A stretch of DNA of 64,000 nucleotides from an uncultured Porphyromonadaceae bacterium (lineage in GTDB: Bacteria; Bacteroidota; Bacteroidia; Bacteroidales; Muribaculaceae). Below are positions 9,014-16,774 of the stretch, in pieces. The stretch lies in the NCBI GenBank assembly GCA_946187345.1, contig CAMHQD010000010.1:1-64000 (forward strand), in the 5' to 3' direction. The notes beneath the pieces were generated by a model. The model saw only the letters and a program-made list of their open reading frames with translations. It was not told where the DNA came from and did no database searches. Position numbers and translations under genes: made by a program. Each line of letters begins with the position of its first letter. Within the stretch, counting starts at the first letter, position 1.

Positions 9014-9047
9014 AATTCTAAGAAGTCTTAGATTTCTTAGAATTTTT
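9014..9047 (+). terminator. Hairpin with T tract between psd and pssA
   Basis: Perfect 11-base stem AATTCTAAGAA / TTCTTAGAATT followed by TTT, in the 71-base psd-pssA gap. It could be an intrinsic (perhaps partial) terminator, or a processing site within the psd-pssA transcript. Confidence 0.45.
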
Positions 9048-9071
9048 AGTTTAATAACAACTTGATATAAA

Positions 9072-9761
9072 ATGAATTGTATAAAGAATAACATTCCCAA
9101 CGGCATCACTTGCATCAACCTCATTTGCGGCGCGATGGCTTGTTTGGCCGCCGCGCGGCTCCGCGAACCGATTATCGGCGATTGGCAAGGCTACCAATTG
9201 GCCTACATCCTATTGGCGGTGGCAGCCGTGGCCGACTTTCTTGACGGACTTGTGGCACGCGCAATCGGCGCGGCGAGCGCCATCGGCAAGGAACTCGACT
9301 CGCTGTGCGACCTCGTTAGTTTCGGGCTCGCGCCAGCGTTGATGGTCTACTACATGATTGAGCCGCAAGTGGGACTATGGGCTCTCACGGCATTGCTCAT
9401 CGCCGTGGGCGGAGCGCTGCGGCTCGCGCGCTTCAACGTCGACACCAACCAGACAACAACTTTCACCGGCCTGCCAATCCCCGCCAACGCCATCTTCTGG
9501 GTGGGATACACAGCCCTGGCAATCAACAGCGACGTGCCGCTATGGGTCACATTCGCCTCTATCGTTGTGCTGCCATGTCTTATGGTGAGCCCGCTGCGCA
9601 TGTTCTCGCTCAAAATCCACGATTTCTCGCCGCGCGTCATCTGGCCGCAACTCACACTGCTGATTGGCACACTTTGTGCTGTTACTATCTTGGGAGTGCC
9701 GGGTCTGGCAGTCGCCATCACCTTGTATGTGGTGCTGGCCCTGCTGCACCGCGAGCATTGA
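9072..9761 (+). CDS. pssA: CDP-diacylglycerol--serine O-phosphatidyltransferase
   Basis: 229 aa multi-pass membrane protein. The CDP-alcohol phosphatidyltransferase motif DG-x2-AR-x8-G-x3-D-x3-D is complete (D58, G59, A62, R63, G72, D76, D80), and the opening NIPNGITCINLICGAMAC is typical of Bacteroidota PssA. It condenses CDP-diacylglycerol with serine; psd immediately upstream decarboxylates the product. Several hydrophobic helices follow up to a C-terminus ending LLHREH. All key residues are present. Confidence 0.95.
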   Translation: MNCIKNNIPNGITCINLICGAMACLAAARLREPIIGDWQGYQLAYILLAVAAVADFLDGLVARAIGAASAIGKELDSLCDLVSFGLAPALMVYYMIEPQVGLWALTALLIAVGGALRLARFNVDTNQTTTFTGLPIPANAIFWVGYTALAINSDVPLWVTFASIVVLPCLMVSPLRMFSLKIHDFSPRVIWPQLTLLIGTLCAVTILGVPGLAVAITLYVVLALLHREH

Positions 9762-9804
9762 TTTCCCTCTGTAACCGCAACAAAATGAACAAGAAAGACC
9801 GACT

Positions 9805-10116
9805 ATGACAATACTCAAGTTTTTGCTCGTCGTCATCCTGTTAGTGGTGCTGATACCGTTGGTGCGCATCGGTATGGCCTTGTGGTCAATGCGAACCTCT
9901 ATCCGCCAGGCGCAAGAGGCCGCGCGCCGCATCTACGGTGACGGCCCGTTCCGCGAGCGCAGTGCCGCCAACGGCCGCACTTCGGCACCGGTGGGCGAAT
10001 ATGCCGACTTTGAAGAAATCCCGGGCGAACGACCGGTCACGGGCAGCGCGAACTCCGACAGCGCCACCACCGGCAACACATCGCAGGTGATAGAGGCCGA
10101 GTTTGAAGAAATATGA
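9805..10116 (+). CDS. DUF4834-like small membrane protein
   Basis: 103 aa. One N-terminal transmembrane helix (FLLVVILLVVLIPLVRIGMAL), then a short helical AQEAARRIYG stretch and a low-complexity, Glu/Asp-rich tail ending VIEAEFEEI. Size, layout and position just after pssA fit the Bacteroidota DUF4834 family, whose function is unknown to me. Its stop overlaps the next gene's start as ATGA (10113-10116), so the two are probably translationally coupled. Confidence 0.75.
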   Translation: MTILKFLLVVILLVVLIPLVRIGMALWSMRTSIRQAQEAARRIYGDGPFRERSAANGRTSAPVGEYADFEEIPGERPVTGSANSDSATTGNTSQVIEAEFEEI

Positions 10117-10748
10117 AACGCCACGATGTCAAATGCCCGCTATGCGGGCAAGCGGTGAGCGACAGCATCGAGACGCTCATCGCCAACGACTACCGCACCA
10201 CCTGCAGCCAGTGCGGCTCGCCGCTGCAAATCATCGGCGACTATGCATACATCCCCACGGACAGCAAGCAGGCCGAGCACCTGCACGAGCGAGCCACCAC
10301 TCCCCCACCCGCACCCGTGGATGTCACCGTGCAGGCAACCTCGTCCACACCAACCGTACCGAGCCAACTCTCACCCGACGGCCGGGACCCGCTGCTGCCG
10401 CAGGTCACCGGCTTCCTGACCTTGTGCAATGCCATCACGCCGGTGATGCTCTGCCGACGGTTCGGTATCAGCCACGAGCGCGCCAACGACATCCTCAACA
10501 CGCTCGAGCGCGATGGCGTGGTGGGGCCGGCACGCGGGGGCGCGCCGCGCTCAATCCTCATTCCGCACAACACCGCCCTGCCAGGCAGCACCATGCCGGC
10601 AGCCATGGGCGGAGGCACCATCGACGGCGATGACAATGCCGCCAACAACCAGCCGCGCATCTACACCTTGGGCTGCACCGGCTGCCTGCCATCACTGCTG
10701 CTAACACTCATCCTCGTCATGGCCCTCAAAGCCTGCGGAGGCTTCTGA
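10113..10748 (+). CDS. Zinc-ribbon protein with FtsK-gamma-like winged helix and C-terminal membrane anchor
   Basis: 211 aa. An N-terminal zinc ribbon has two CxxC knuckles (C8/C11 and C31/C34). After a Pro/Thr-rich linker comes a segment of about 45 residues (about 105-150) reading ALCRRFGISHERANDILNTL then ERDGVVGPARGGAPRSIL. This closely follows the FtsK/SpoIIIE gamma domain pattern (LxRRFxIGYxRAxRxxDxLExxGIVGPxxGxxPRxVL), a winged helix that binds the KOPS polar DNA sequences. The C-terminus is a hydrophobic helix (about 190-207). No FtsK motor domain is present. It overlaps the preceding gene by 4 bases. DNA binding or a protein-protein role at the membrane is inference. Confidence 0.7.
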   Translation: MKRHDVKCPLCGQAVSDSIETLIANDYRTTCSQCGSPLQIIGDYAYIPTDSKQAEHLHERATTPPPAPVDVTVQATSSTPTVPSQLSPDGRDPLLPQVTGFLTLCNAITPVMLCRRFGISHERANDILNTLERDGVVGPARGGAPRSILIPHNTALPGSTMPAAMGGGTIDGDDNAANNQPRIYTLGCTGCLPSLLLTLILVMALKACGGF

Positions 10749-10993
10749 ATTTGAAGACAACAAAGACGATAAAGACAATCCTTTTATTATTCAAGACAAT
10801 CAAATACAATTAAGGACAATCTATTTTAGTTTGCAACGCTAATATAAAAAATTGGCAATTGAACAATAGTCTAATTTTTTATAGGCTGTGATAATTTTTA
10901 ATTTTACACTTATATAATAATATCTATAACCTCCCTTACTTTTTTCTTTATATTATTGCAAGGCAGAAACATTGACATTGACTCTAAAATCAT
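10749..10993. other. AT-rich intergenic stretch
   Basis: No gene recognised. It contains short direct repeats of AAGACAAT type (10756-10822) and poly-A/T tracts. It ends in the terminator hairpin at 10994, so it is probably the 3' untranslated region of the psd-pssA group. Confidence 0.5.
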
Positions 10994-11034
10994 AAGACGA
11001 CAATAAAGACTTATTGTCGTCTTGTATTTTTTTT
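10994..11034 (+). terminator. Intrinsic terminator
   Basis: Perfect 13-base stem AAGACGACAATAA / TTATTGTCGTCTT with a 4-base loop (10994-11023), followed by GTATTTTTTTT. It separates the lipid-synthesis group from the muramidase genes. Confidence 0.75.
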
Positions 11035-11035
11035 G

Positions 11036-11043
11036 TAATTTTG
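11036..11043 (+). promoter_or_regulatory. -7 element upstream of the GH25 gene
   Basis: TAATTTTG fits TAnnTTTG, 37 bases before ATG 11081. A TTG at 11014-11016 gives a 19-base spacing to a weak -33, although it overlaps the terminator stem. Confidence 0.55.
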
Positions 11044-11080
11044 CCACGGCTTTCTATGCACTTCGTGCTTCGTACTTATT

Positions 11081-12505
11081 ATGATGAGACTGCGACACAT
11101 CATTCTGGCCCTGATATGCCTGGCAACACTCTGTGCGTCAGGCCTTGACCGGCGCATCAAGAAGTTGACACCCATCGGTGCCGACCGCTCAGGCCGCACC
11201 TGGGAGTCACACTTGCCTTACGATGGTATCGATGTGGCTCGCTATCAAAAAGGTGCCGACTGGGCAAAAATCGCAGCCGACAAAAACATCAAGTACGCTT
11301 ATATCAAAGCCACCGAGGGTGCCAACCGCGTGGACGAGTGCTATACCTACCACCTCAACGGCGCGCGCAAGCACCACATCAAGGTGGGCAGTTACCACTT
11401 CTTCTCAATGAAAAGCAGCGTCACGGCACAGTTTGCCAACTTCAAGCGCACCGTCCACAAGGACAAGCAAGACCTCATCCCGATGATTGACGTTGAGTTG
11501 AAGGTGGTGGGATTTACGCGCAAACAGTTGCAAGACAGCGTCAAAGCGTTTGCCGACCTCATACGCGAGCATTACGGTTGCGAGCCGCTAATATATGTGG
11601 GCATGAACTACTTCAAGGAAAACTTCGATAAATCGTTTGCCGATTACAAACTGTTCATCCCGCGCTACAGCGGCAACGACGACATTGAGCCGGTGTTGGC
11701 TTACGGAGCCAAATGGACCATATGGCAGTTCACACAAGAAGGCCGCATCCCGGGCATTGACGGCATCCCCGGCATCGAGGGCAACGTCGACCTGAGTTGC
11801 CTCAACGACGGCGTGACGGTCAACGACTTGCTGATTAAGAACAACCCTGCCCGCAAGGGCAAAAGCCACAAAAAAACAGAGGTAGCACCCGTCACAAAGC
11901 CCGAAGCGAAAAACCGCGACCAAAGGGCTGATAGAGAACACGAGGAGACTGAGCGAGAGAAAATCGAGCGTTTCAAGCGTGAGAAAGCCGAGCGTGAGAA
12001 AGCCGACAAGGACGAACGGGAGCGACGTGAGAAAGCCGAGAAAGATAAGGCAAAAGCCGATAAGGAAGCCCACGAAAAAACCGAGAAAGAACTGAAAGCC
12101 GCCAAGCAGAAAGCCGAAAAAGAAAAGAAAGAACGCGAGAAAGCCGCGCGGGAGAAAGCCGAAAAGGAGAAGAAAGAACGAGAGAAAGCCGAGAAAGAGA
12201 AGAAGGAGCGAGAGAAGAAAGAGCGGGAGAAAGCCGAGAAAGAGAAGAAAGAGCGGGAGAAGGCCGAGCGGGAGCGCGCCGAGCGAGATGATGACGATGA
12301 TGACAAGCAGGACAAAGCGACTGTCTCCACCACAGCGGCTTCCACAGCGGCAAAAGCCAAGACAAAGGCCAAGAAAGCGAAGCAACCCTCCACGCGCGAC
12401 AAGCAGCGGGCCGCGGCACGCAATGCCAAGAGTGGCAAGAAGAGCGCCAACAGCACCGGCACCAAGCGCAAGACCAATAAGAGCAGCGCCGATAATGACG
12501 ACTGA
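11081..12505 (+). CDS. Secreted GH25 lysozyme-like muramidase with long charged tail
   Basis: 474 aa (or starting at the adjacent ATG 11084). A signal peptide (IILALICLATLCASG) precedes a GH25 domain (about residues 40-255): GIDVARYQKGADW with the first catalytic-type Asp, YAYIKATEGAN, VGSYHFFSM, LIPMIDVE with the second acidic pair, and WTIWQFTQEG. GH25 enzymes cut the MurNAc-GlcNAc bond of peptidoglycan. Residues from about 275 to 410 are almost entirely Lys, Glu, Arg and Ala in EKAEKEKKERE-type repeats, likely a stable single alpha-helix, followed by an Asp run and a basic tail. A smaller GH25 lipoprotein follows directly. The tail may bind or span the periplasm; that is inference. Confidence 0.88.
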   Translation: MMRLRHIILALICLATLCASGLDRRIKKLTPIGADRSGRTWESHLPYDGIDVARYQKGADWAKIAADKNIKYAYIKATEGANRVDECYTYHLNGARKHHIKVGSYHFFSMKSSVTAQFANFKRTVHKDKQDLIPMIDVELKVVGFTRKQLQDSVKAFADLIREHYGCEPLIYVGMNYFKENFDKSFADYKLFIPRYSGNDDIEPVLAYGAKWTIWQFTQEGRIPGIDGIPGIEGNVDLSCLNDGVTVNDLLIKNNPARKGKSHKKTEVAPVTKPEAKNRDQRADREHEETEREKIERFKREKAEREKADKDERERREKAEKDKAKADKEAHEKTEKELKAAKQKAEKEKKEREKAAREKAEKEKKEREKAEKEKKEREKKEREKAEKEKKEREKAERERAERDDDDDDKQDKATVSTTAASTAAKAKTKAKKAKQPSTRDKQRAAARNAKSGKKSANSTGTKRKTNKSSADNDD

Positions 12506-12582
12506 ACTGCCCCCAACTACCTCCTTTAAGAGGGTGATAAAACAGGGAAAGAACGACTGACGACTGATATATTTTGAATAAG

Positions 12583-13296
12583 ATGCTGAAGAAGAGATGG
12601 TTAATGGGCACATTGGCAACGTTGCTGATAGCGGCAATCGTTGCCGGTTGTAGCGACGGAGGTGCTGATGATGGCACGCCGCGCGTGCGTGGTCGCCTCG
12701 ACTATCAGGGCATCGACCTCTCAAGCCATCAGGGATTGGTGGACTGGAATAAAGTCGCGGCCGACACCAACGTCCACTTTGCCTACATCAAGGCCACCGA
12801 GGGAGCAACATACCATTCGATATACTACGACCACAACGTGCGGCACGCGCGACGCAACGGCATCCTCGTGGGCAGTTACCACTTCTTCTCAACCACCTCG
12901 TCCGTCGACGAGCAGGTGAAGAATTTCACCACCCACGCGACACCTTCCACACAAGACCTACTGCCTATGATTGACGTGGAACGCATCGGCAGGCTCAGCA
13001 GGCGGCAACTGCAGGACAGCGTGATGCTAATGGCGCGCCGTTTAGAGGAAATCTACGGCCGGCGACCAATCATCTACTCCACGCTCGAGTTCTATAACAC
13101 TTATCTCGTGCCGCAATTCAACAATTTCCCGCTTTACATCGGACGCTACGCCACCGTCGAGCCCAAAATCCACTGGCAAGGACGCTACACCATCTGGCAA
13201 TTCAGCGAGCAGGGTGTCGTGCCGGGCATCGAACGCTATGTCGATTTATGCCGTCTGCGCCCGGGCATCACCCTCAACGACCTCAGGCTCCGTTAA
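12583..13296 (+). CDS. GH25 muramidase lipoprotein
   Basis: 237 aa from ATG 12583 (an in-frame TTG at 12574 is also possible). Lipobox IVAGC within MLKKRWLMGTLATLLIAAIV indicates a lipoprotein. The GH25 domain is complete: GIDLSSHQGLVDWNKVA, FAYIKATEGATYHS, VGSYHFFSTTSS, LLPMIDVERIG and YTIWQFSEQGVVPGIERYVDL. It is a tandem paralogue of the preceding muramidase but lacks the charged tail. The pair probably arose by duplication and may act in peptidoglycan turnover from different anchors. Confidence 0.9.
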   Translation: MLKKRWLMGTLATLLIAAIVAGCSDGGADDGTPRVRGRLDYQGIDLSSHQGLVDWNKVAADTNVHFAYIKATEGATYHSIYYDHNVRHARRNGILVGSYHFFSTTSSVDEQVKNFTTHATPSTQDLLPMIDVERIGRLSRRQLQDSVMLMARRLEEIYGRRPIIYSTLEFYNTYLVPQFNNFPLYIGRYATVEPKIHWQGRYTIWQFSEQGVVPGIERYVDLCRLRPGITLNDLRLR

Positions 13297-13327
13297 ATCA
13301 AACGCACAGGCGACCACGTGCTACTTG

Positions 13328-15370
13328 CTACATGCTCAAGATGGCATCGAGGATGGTGTTGACGTCGCCCACGTCGACGGTGGCGTCGCGGTTGACGTCG
13401 GCAAGGGGGAGCAGGGCGGCTGCCGGGTCACCGAGGATGCGGGCCAGCACGGCGTTCACGTCGCCCACATCGACCTTGCCATCGCGGTTCACGTCGCCGG
13501 GAGCCAACGGACGCTGCAGGGCATCCATAGTGGTGGCGTAGGGCGTGGGACGGTCAACGCATTTGATGAATGTGCGGCCCTGACCGTCGGTGACGATGAC
13601 GGTGATGGGCTGCGTGGCCGTAGTGGCGCGGGCGGTGAACGTGTGGAGGTTTCTTGGGGTTGCGAAATACTCGGTGTAGTTACCCATATCGGCGTAGCAT
13701 GGCACGTCGTAGCACAGCGTGTGCAGCGGGTCTTCCATTGCCTCGTGGGTCCACCACAGGCGCGTGTCGCCCTCGTAGATGTTGACGCGCCACGTCCGCG
13801 AATCGTAGTTGAACACGTTTACCATCACTGTGTTAGGCTCGATGTTCGCGTAGTCTTGCCGACTGGGGTAGCGCTCGATGATTGCTCGCATGGTGGCGTT
13901 GTCGCGGTAGAACCGTGCCACGGTGTTCATGTCGTAGACACGCATCTGGGCGTCGCCCGTGTCGGCCTCGGTGCTGAGGTAACGCCAGTTGAGGCGGTCG
14001 CCGTCCACCTCAAGCAGTTCAAAGCCACCCGGTGAGCCGTCGAGGCACACGTCGCGGCCGGTATAGTGTGCGGTCCACCACCACGAACTGCACACGGCGG
14101 CCACGTTGCGTTCGGTCACGTTAGGGTGGGCCGTGGGGTGCATGGTGGAGTTAGTGTGGATGTGGCCGCTGAGGATGAGCGCTTGGCTGAAGCGGTCCAG
14201 GCGGTTGCAGAGGTCGTCGGCACCGTCTCCGGTGAGGCGGGGAACAGTATTGCGGTTGTTGTTGAGTTCCCACACGGGGATGTGCAGGCACACGACGACG
14301 GGGCGGTCGCTCTCGACGAGAGCGAGGTCGGCGTCGAGCCAGTCGAGTTGCTCTTGGGTGAGGCGAGCCTCGTTATTGCGGCTGCCGGCCACATCGTCGC
14401 TGTAAGTCACGCCTGGCAAAGCCTCGTTGAGGTAATAGATGTCGTCGAGTACAACGTAGTGTACGCGCCCGATGTTGAACGAATAGTAGGAGGGGCAAAC
14501 GATGTCGCGCCATGGTGCGGCGGCGAGGTTGTCGGTGTCGGCGCCGGCGGGCACCGACGGGTCGTTGTCGTGGTTGCCGATCACTGGCCATAGCGTGACG
14601 GGCCACCGGCACTGCTCCATAAAGTCCATGAAGTCGTGGAGGTCAAAGCCGTTGGCGCGCCAGAACCTGTCCCACGTGAGGTCTCCGAGGATGGTGCTGT
14701 GGATGGTAGCGTAGCCATCCTGCTCGCGCAGGCGGCGCACTTCGCGCTTGAGCCGCGGCATGAATGTGTATTGAAAGCGGTTAAGGTCGCCGATGCGCCG
14801 TGCCAGATGGGTGTCGGCGGCGACGAGCATGGCGTGACGCGTGCCGTCGTCGGCCGCCGGAACGAGGGTGAAGTCGTGGCTCTCGTCTATGCTTGGGTCG
14901 GGATTGTCGAGTGGGACCCAAAAACGCGGGTTGAAGGCCTGCTCCATAGCGGCCGAGCCAAGGCCAGGCCCTACATCGCCCGCTCGTTGGTGTCCTGTCG
15001 CCCCTAACGGGGCTAATAATATTGGGATGGCGGTATTGTCACGGGGGTTCCGCTTCGCTTCACCCCCGCCTAAATTCTTGTCGCCCCTATCGGGGCTCGC
15101 GGCCTTGGCCTGGCCGATAAGTGGCGAGGATGTTTCCGCTGTGGGCTCATAGCCGGACGGGAGGCTGTAGAAGACATAGCCGAGCCGTTTGTTGCTGTCG
15201 AGGACATAGCGTCCGTCGCTATCGGTGACGGTGACGGTAATGCCGTCGCTCACGGCCACGCCGGCCAGCGGCGCGCCGCTTGTCGTGGCAACGCGGCCGG
15301 TGAGTGTCGCCGCGGTGGCCGTCATCGTTGCCACCGCAAGCAATATCGCTGTTAATCCAAAAATTCTCAT
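13328..15370 (-). CDS. Secreted calcineurin-like metallophosphoesterase with dockerin-like C-terminus
   Basis: 680 aa. Signal peptide (MRIFGLTAILLAVATMTATA), then a carboxypeptidase-regulatory-like N-domain (about 22-80), a catalytic metallophosphoesterase core with ADTH (D186, H188), GD (D230), GNHD (N266, H267), CLHIP and LSGHIHT, a MetallophosC-like beta domain, and two DVNRDGKVDVGDVN-type dockerin calcium repeats at the end (about 624-680). Between the N-domain and the core, residues about 84-141 are encoded by a block of dispersed intergenic repeats in frame. The start codon overlaps the stop of the upstream ATPase gene (ATGA, 15367-15370), implying coupling. The substrate is unknown; the dockerin partner is not in the window. 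Confidence 0.85.
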   Translation of the reverse strand: MRIFGLTAILLAVATMTATAATLTGRVATTSGAPLAGVAVSDGITVTVTDSDGRYVLDSNKRLGYVFYSLPSGYEPTAETSSPLIGQAKAASPDRGDKNLGGGEAKRNPRDNTAIPILLAPLGATGHQRAGDVGPGLGSAAMEQAFNPRFWVPLDNPDPSIDESHDFTLVPAADDGTRHAMLVAADTHLARRIGDLNRFQYTFMPRLKREVRRLREQDGYATIHSTILGDLTWDRFWRANGFDLHDFMDFMEQCRWPVTLWPVIGNHDNDPSVPAGADTDNLAAAPWRDIVCPSYYSFNIGRVHYVVLDDIYYLNEALPGVTYSDDVAGSRNNEARLTQEQLDWLDADLALVESDRPVVVCLHIPVWELNNNRNTVPRLTGDGADDLCNRLDRFSQALILSGHIHTNSTMHPTAHPNVTERNVAAVCSSWWWTAHYTGRDVCLDGSPGGFELLEVDGDRLNWRYLSTEADTGDAQMRVYDMNTVARFYRDNATMRAIIERYPSRQDYANIEPNTVMVNVFNYDSRTWRVNIYEGDTRLWWTHEAMEDPLHTLCYDVPCYADMGNYTEYFATPRNLHTFTARATTATQPITVIVTDGQGRTFIKCVDRPTPYATTMDALQRPLAPGDVNRDGKVDVGDVNAVLARILGDPAAALLPLADVNRDATVDVGDVNTILDAILSM
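14950..15118. repeat. Composite repeat inserted in frame in the metallophosphoesterase gene
   Basis: Contains a reverse copy of the GGCC-rich repeat (14950-14973), two near-identical hairpins (CGCCCCTAACGGGGC and CGCCCCTATCGGGGC), a CACGGGGGTTCCGC...CACCCCCG inverted repeat and a second partial copy of the GGCC repeat (about 15101-15118). Outside this gene such sequences occur only between genes. The frame stays open through all of it. Confidence 0.7.
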
Positions 15371-16536
15371 TGCGTTAGTGCCTTGTGGAGCGTGAAAGTG
15401 GTGTAGTTGAGGCGGAGCCACAACTCGAGGAAGACGTCGTTGAGCGAATAGGTATTGGCGCGGCGCGTGATCAGGCCGTGGCGCATGAGGTGGTTGGCGC
15501 TGTGCTGCGTCGCGCCGGGGGTGGAGAGTTTGTGCTCTTTGACAAACTTTGACGAGAAGATACATTGAGCCTCGCCCTCTGTGGCCACGGCAATGAGCAG
15601 CCCCTTGTGCTTGTCGGGCACCTCTCCCACCATTGCGCGGAACATCGGTTCCTTGCCGGCGATGACGTTTTGCAGCGCGGTGGCGACGGTGTCGGGAGTA
15701 CATCGCTCGCCATCGTCCAGAATGGTATATGCCTCGTTAAAGGTGCGCTGCAGGGCGTAAGTATTGCCACGGGTGAGGCGGTGCAGGGTCGCCACAGTGT
15801 CATCGTCCACGGTGATGTCGCGAGGAGCAAACAGTCGCCTGACGAATGATGCGTAGACGTCAAGGTCGATTGCTTTGAGTTCAAGCATATCGGTGCTATT
15901 GTAAAATGGTCTTGCCGACTTGAGAAACATTTCTTGAAGGATGTGGAACTCGCTGCCGGCGAAGATGAAACGCGAGTTGGCGGCTCGTTGCACATGGCTG
16001 CGCAGCAGCGCCTCGATATTTTTCTCGGGGTAGGCGGCAATCTGTTGGAACTCATCGATGGCTACCAGGCACGGACGGTCGGCATTGTCGAGATATGTGA
16101 AGATTTCCTCGAGGGTGAGTGCCGGCCGGGTGATGTCACCCAAGTCGATGCTGAAGGTGGGCATTCCCGTCATGGCATCGAAGCCGAACTTGCCGGCGAG
16201 CGAGTGTAGCGCGTGCAGGAATGTCGTGACCACTTTGCCGCCCAGCGGCATCACCATGTCGAAGACGGCGCGTCCGAGTTGATGGGTGAGTTCACGCAGG
16301 CTGCCGGTGTGGAGAATATCGATAAACACGGTGTGATAATTGTCGGCGATGGCCGGTTGCTCAAACAGGTGGTTGATCAGTCCGGTTTTGCCCATGCGGC
16401 GCGGCGAGATGAGCGTGACGTTGTTGCCGGCACCGATTGCTTTGAGCAAGGTGGCTGTTTCTGCCTCGCGGTCGCAAAAGTACTGTGGCTCAATGCGTCC
16501 AACAACGATAAACGGGTTTTTGGATGTTGTGCCCAT
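15367..16536 (-). CDS. AAA ATPase of the Bacteroidota STAND-like/archaeal-ATPase family
   Basis: 389 aa from ATG 16536 (a GTG at 16560 would overlap the promoter). Near the start is NPFIVVGRIEPQYFCDRE, then Walker A SPRRMGKTGLINHL and Walker B-like PCLVAIDEFQQI, followed by a helical lid and a C-terminal winged-helix-like part (HSANHLMRHGLITRR...YSLNDVFLELWL). This layout matches the large family of uncharacterised ATP-binding proteins common in Bacteroidales. A strong promoter with palindromic sites lies just upstream, and the metallophosphoesterase overlaps its 3' end. No partner toxin was recognised. Confidence 0.8.
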   Translation of the reverse strand: MGTTSKNPFIVVGRIEPQYFCDREAETATLLKAIGAGNNVTLISPRRMGKTGLINHLFEQPAIADNYHTVFIDILHTGSLRELTHQLGRAVFDMVMPLGGKVVTTFLHALHSLAGKFGFDAMTGMPTFSIDLGDITRPALTLEEIFTYLDNADRPCLVAIDEFQQIAAYPEKNIEALLRSHVQRAANSRFIFAGSEFHILQEMFLKSARPFYNSTDMLELKAIDLDVYASFVRRLFAPRDITVDDDTVATLHRLTRGNTYALQRTFNEAYTILDDGERCTPDTVATALQNVIAGKEPMFRAMVGEVPDKHKGLLIAVATEGEAQCIFSSKFVKEHKLSTPGATQHSANHLMRHGLITRRANTYSLNDVFLELWLRLNYTTFTLHKALTQ

Positions 16537-16562
16537 AGTTGTGAAGATGTTGATTGTCACCG

Positions 16563-16570
16563 CAAAGGTA
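16563..16570 (-). promoter_or_regulatory. Promoter of the AAA ATPase gene
   Basis: On the minus strand TACCTTTG (-7) lies 26 bases before the ATG, with a TTTTG -33 ending at 16590, 19 bases away: an almost ideal Bacteroidota promoter. Confidence 0.75.
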
Positions 16571-16584
16571 GCGTTTTTTTTTTA

Positions 16585-16617
16585 ATTATCAAAATTTGAT
16601 AATCAAAATTTGATAAT
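16585..16617. promoter_or_regulatory. Tandem palindromic operator candidate
   Basis: ATTATCAAAATTTGATAAT (16585-16603) is a perfect palindrome and its half ATCAAAATTTGATAAT is repeated immediately (to 16617). It covers the -33 of the ATPase promoter, which suits a repressor site. Confidence 0.5.
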
Positions 16618-16650
16618 CGTCTTTTTCAAACATGAATTTCCAATTAAATT

Positions 16651-16748
16651 CAGCCTCGAACAGGGATTTTTCTTACTCATGGCTGAATATAGCCCTATAT
16701 AATCAGCCACGAGCGGGAGTTTTTCCTCGTTCGTGGCTGAATATAGCC
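16651..16748. repeat. Two direct repeats of about 44 bases 3' of the nuclease gene
   Basis: CAGCCtCGA...GGCTGAATATAGCC (16651-16694) is repeated as CAGCCACGA...GGCTGAATATAGCC (16704-16748). The second copy can also form a stem CAGCCACGA / TCGTGGCTG. It lies between the divergently placed ATPase promoter and the nuclease stop. Confidence 0.55.
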
Positions 16749-16774
16749 TATTGGCCGCAGTGTTGAGCGTGGCT

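Noticed and set aside
16537..16560. GTG start for the AAA ATPase at 16560
   Set aside because: It would place the start 3 bases from the -7 element; ATG 16536 gives a normal leader and starts at the conserved region.
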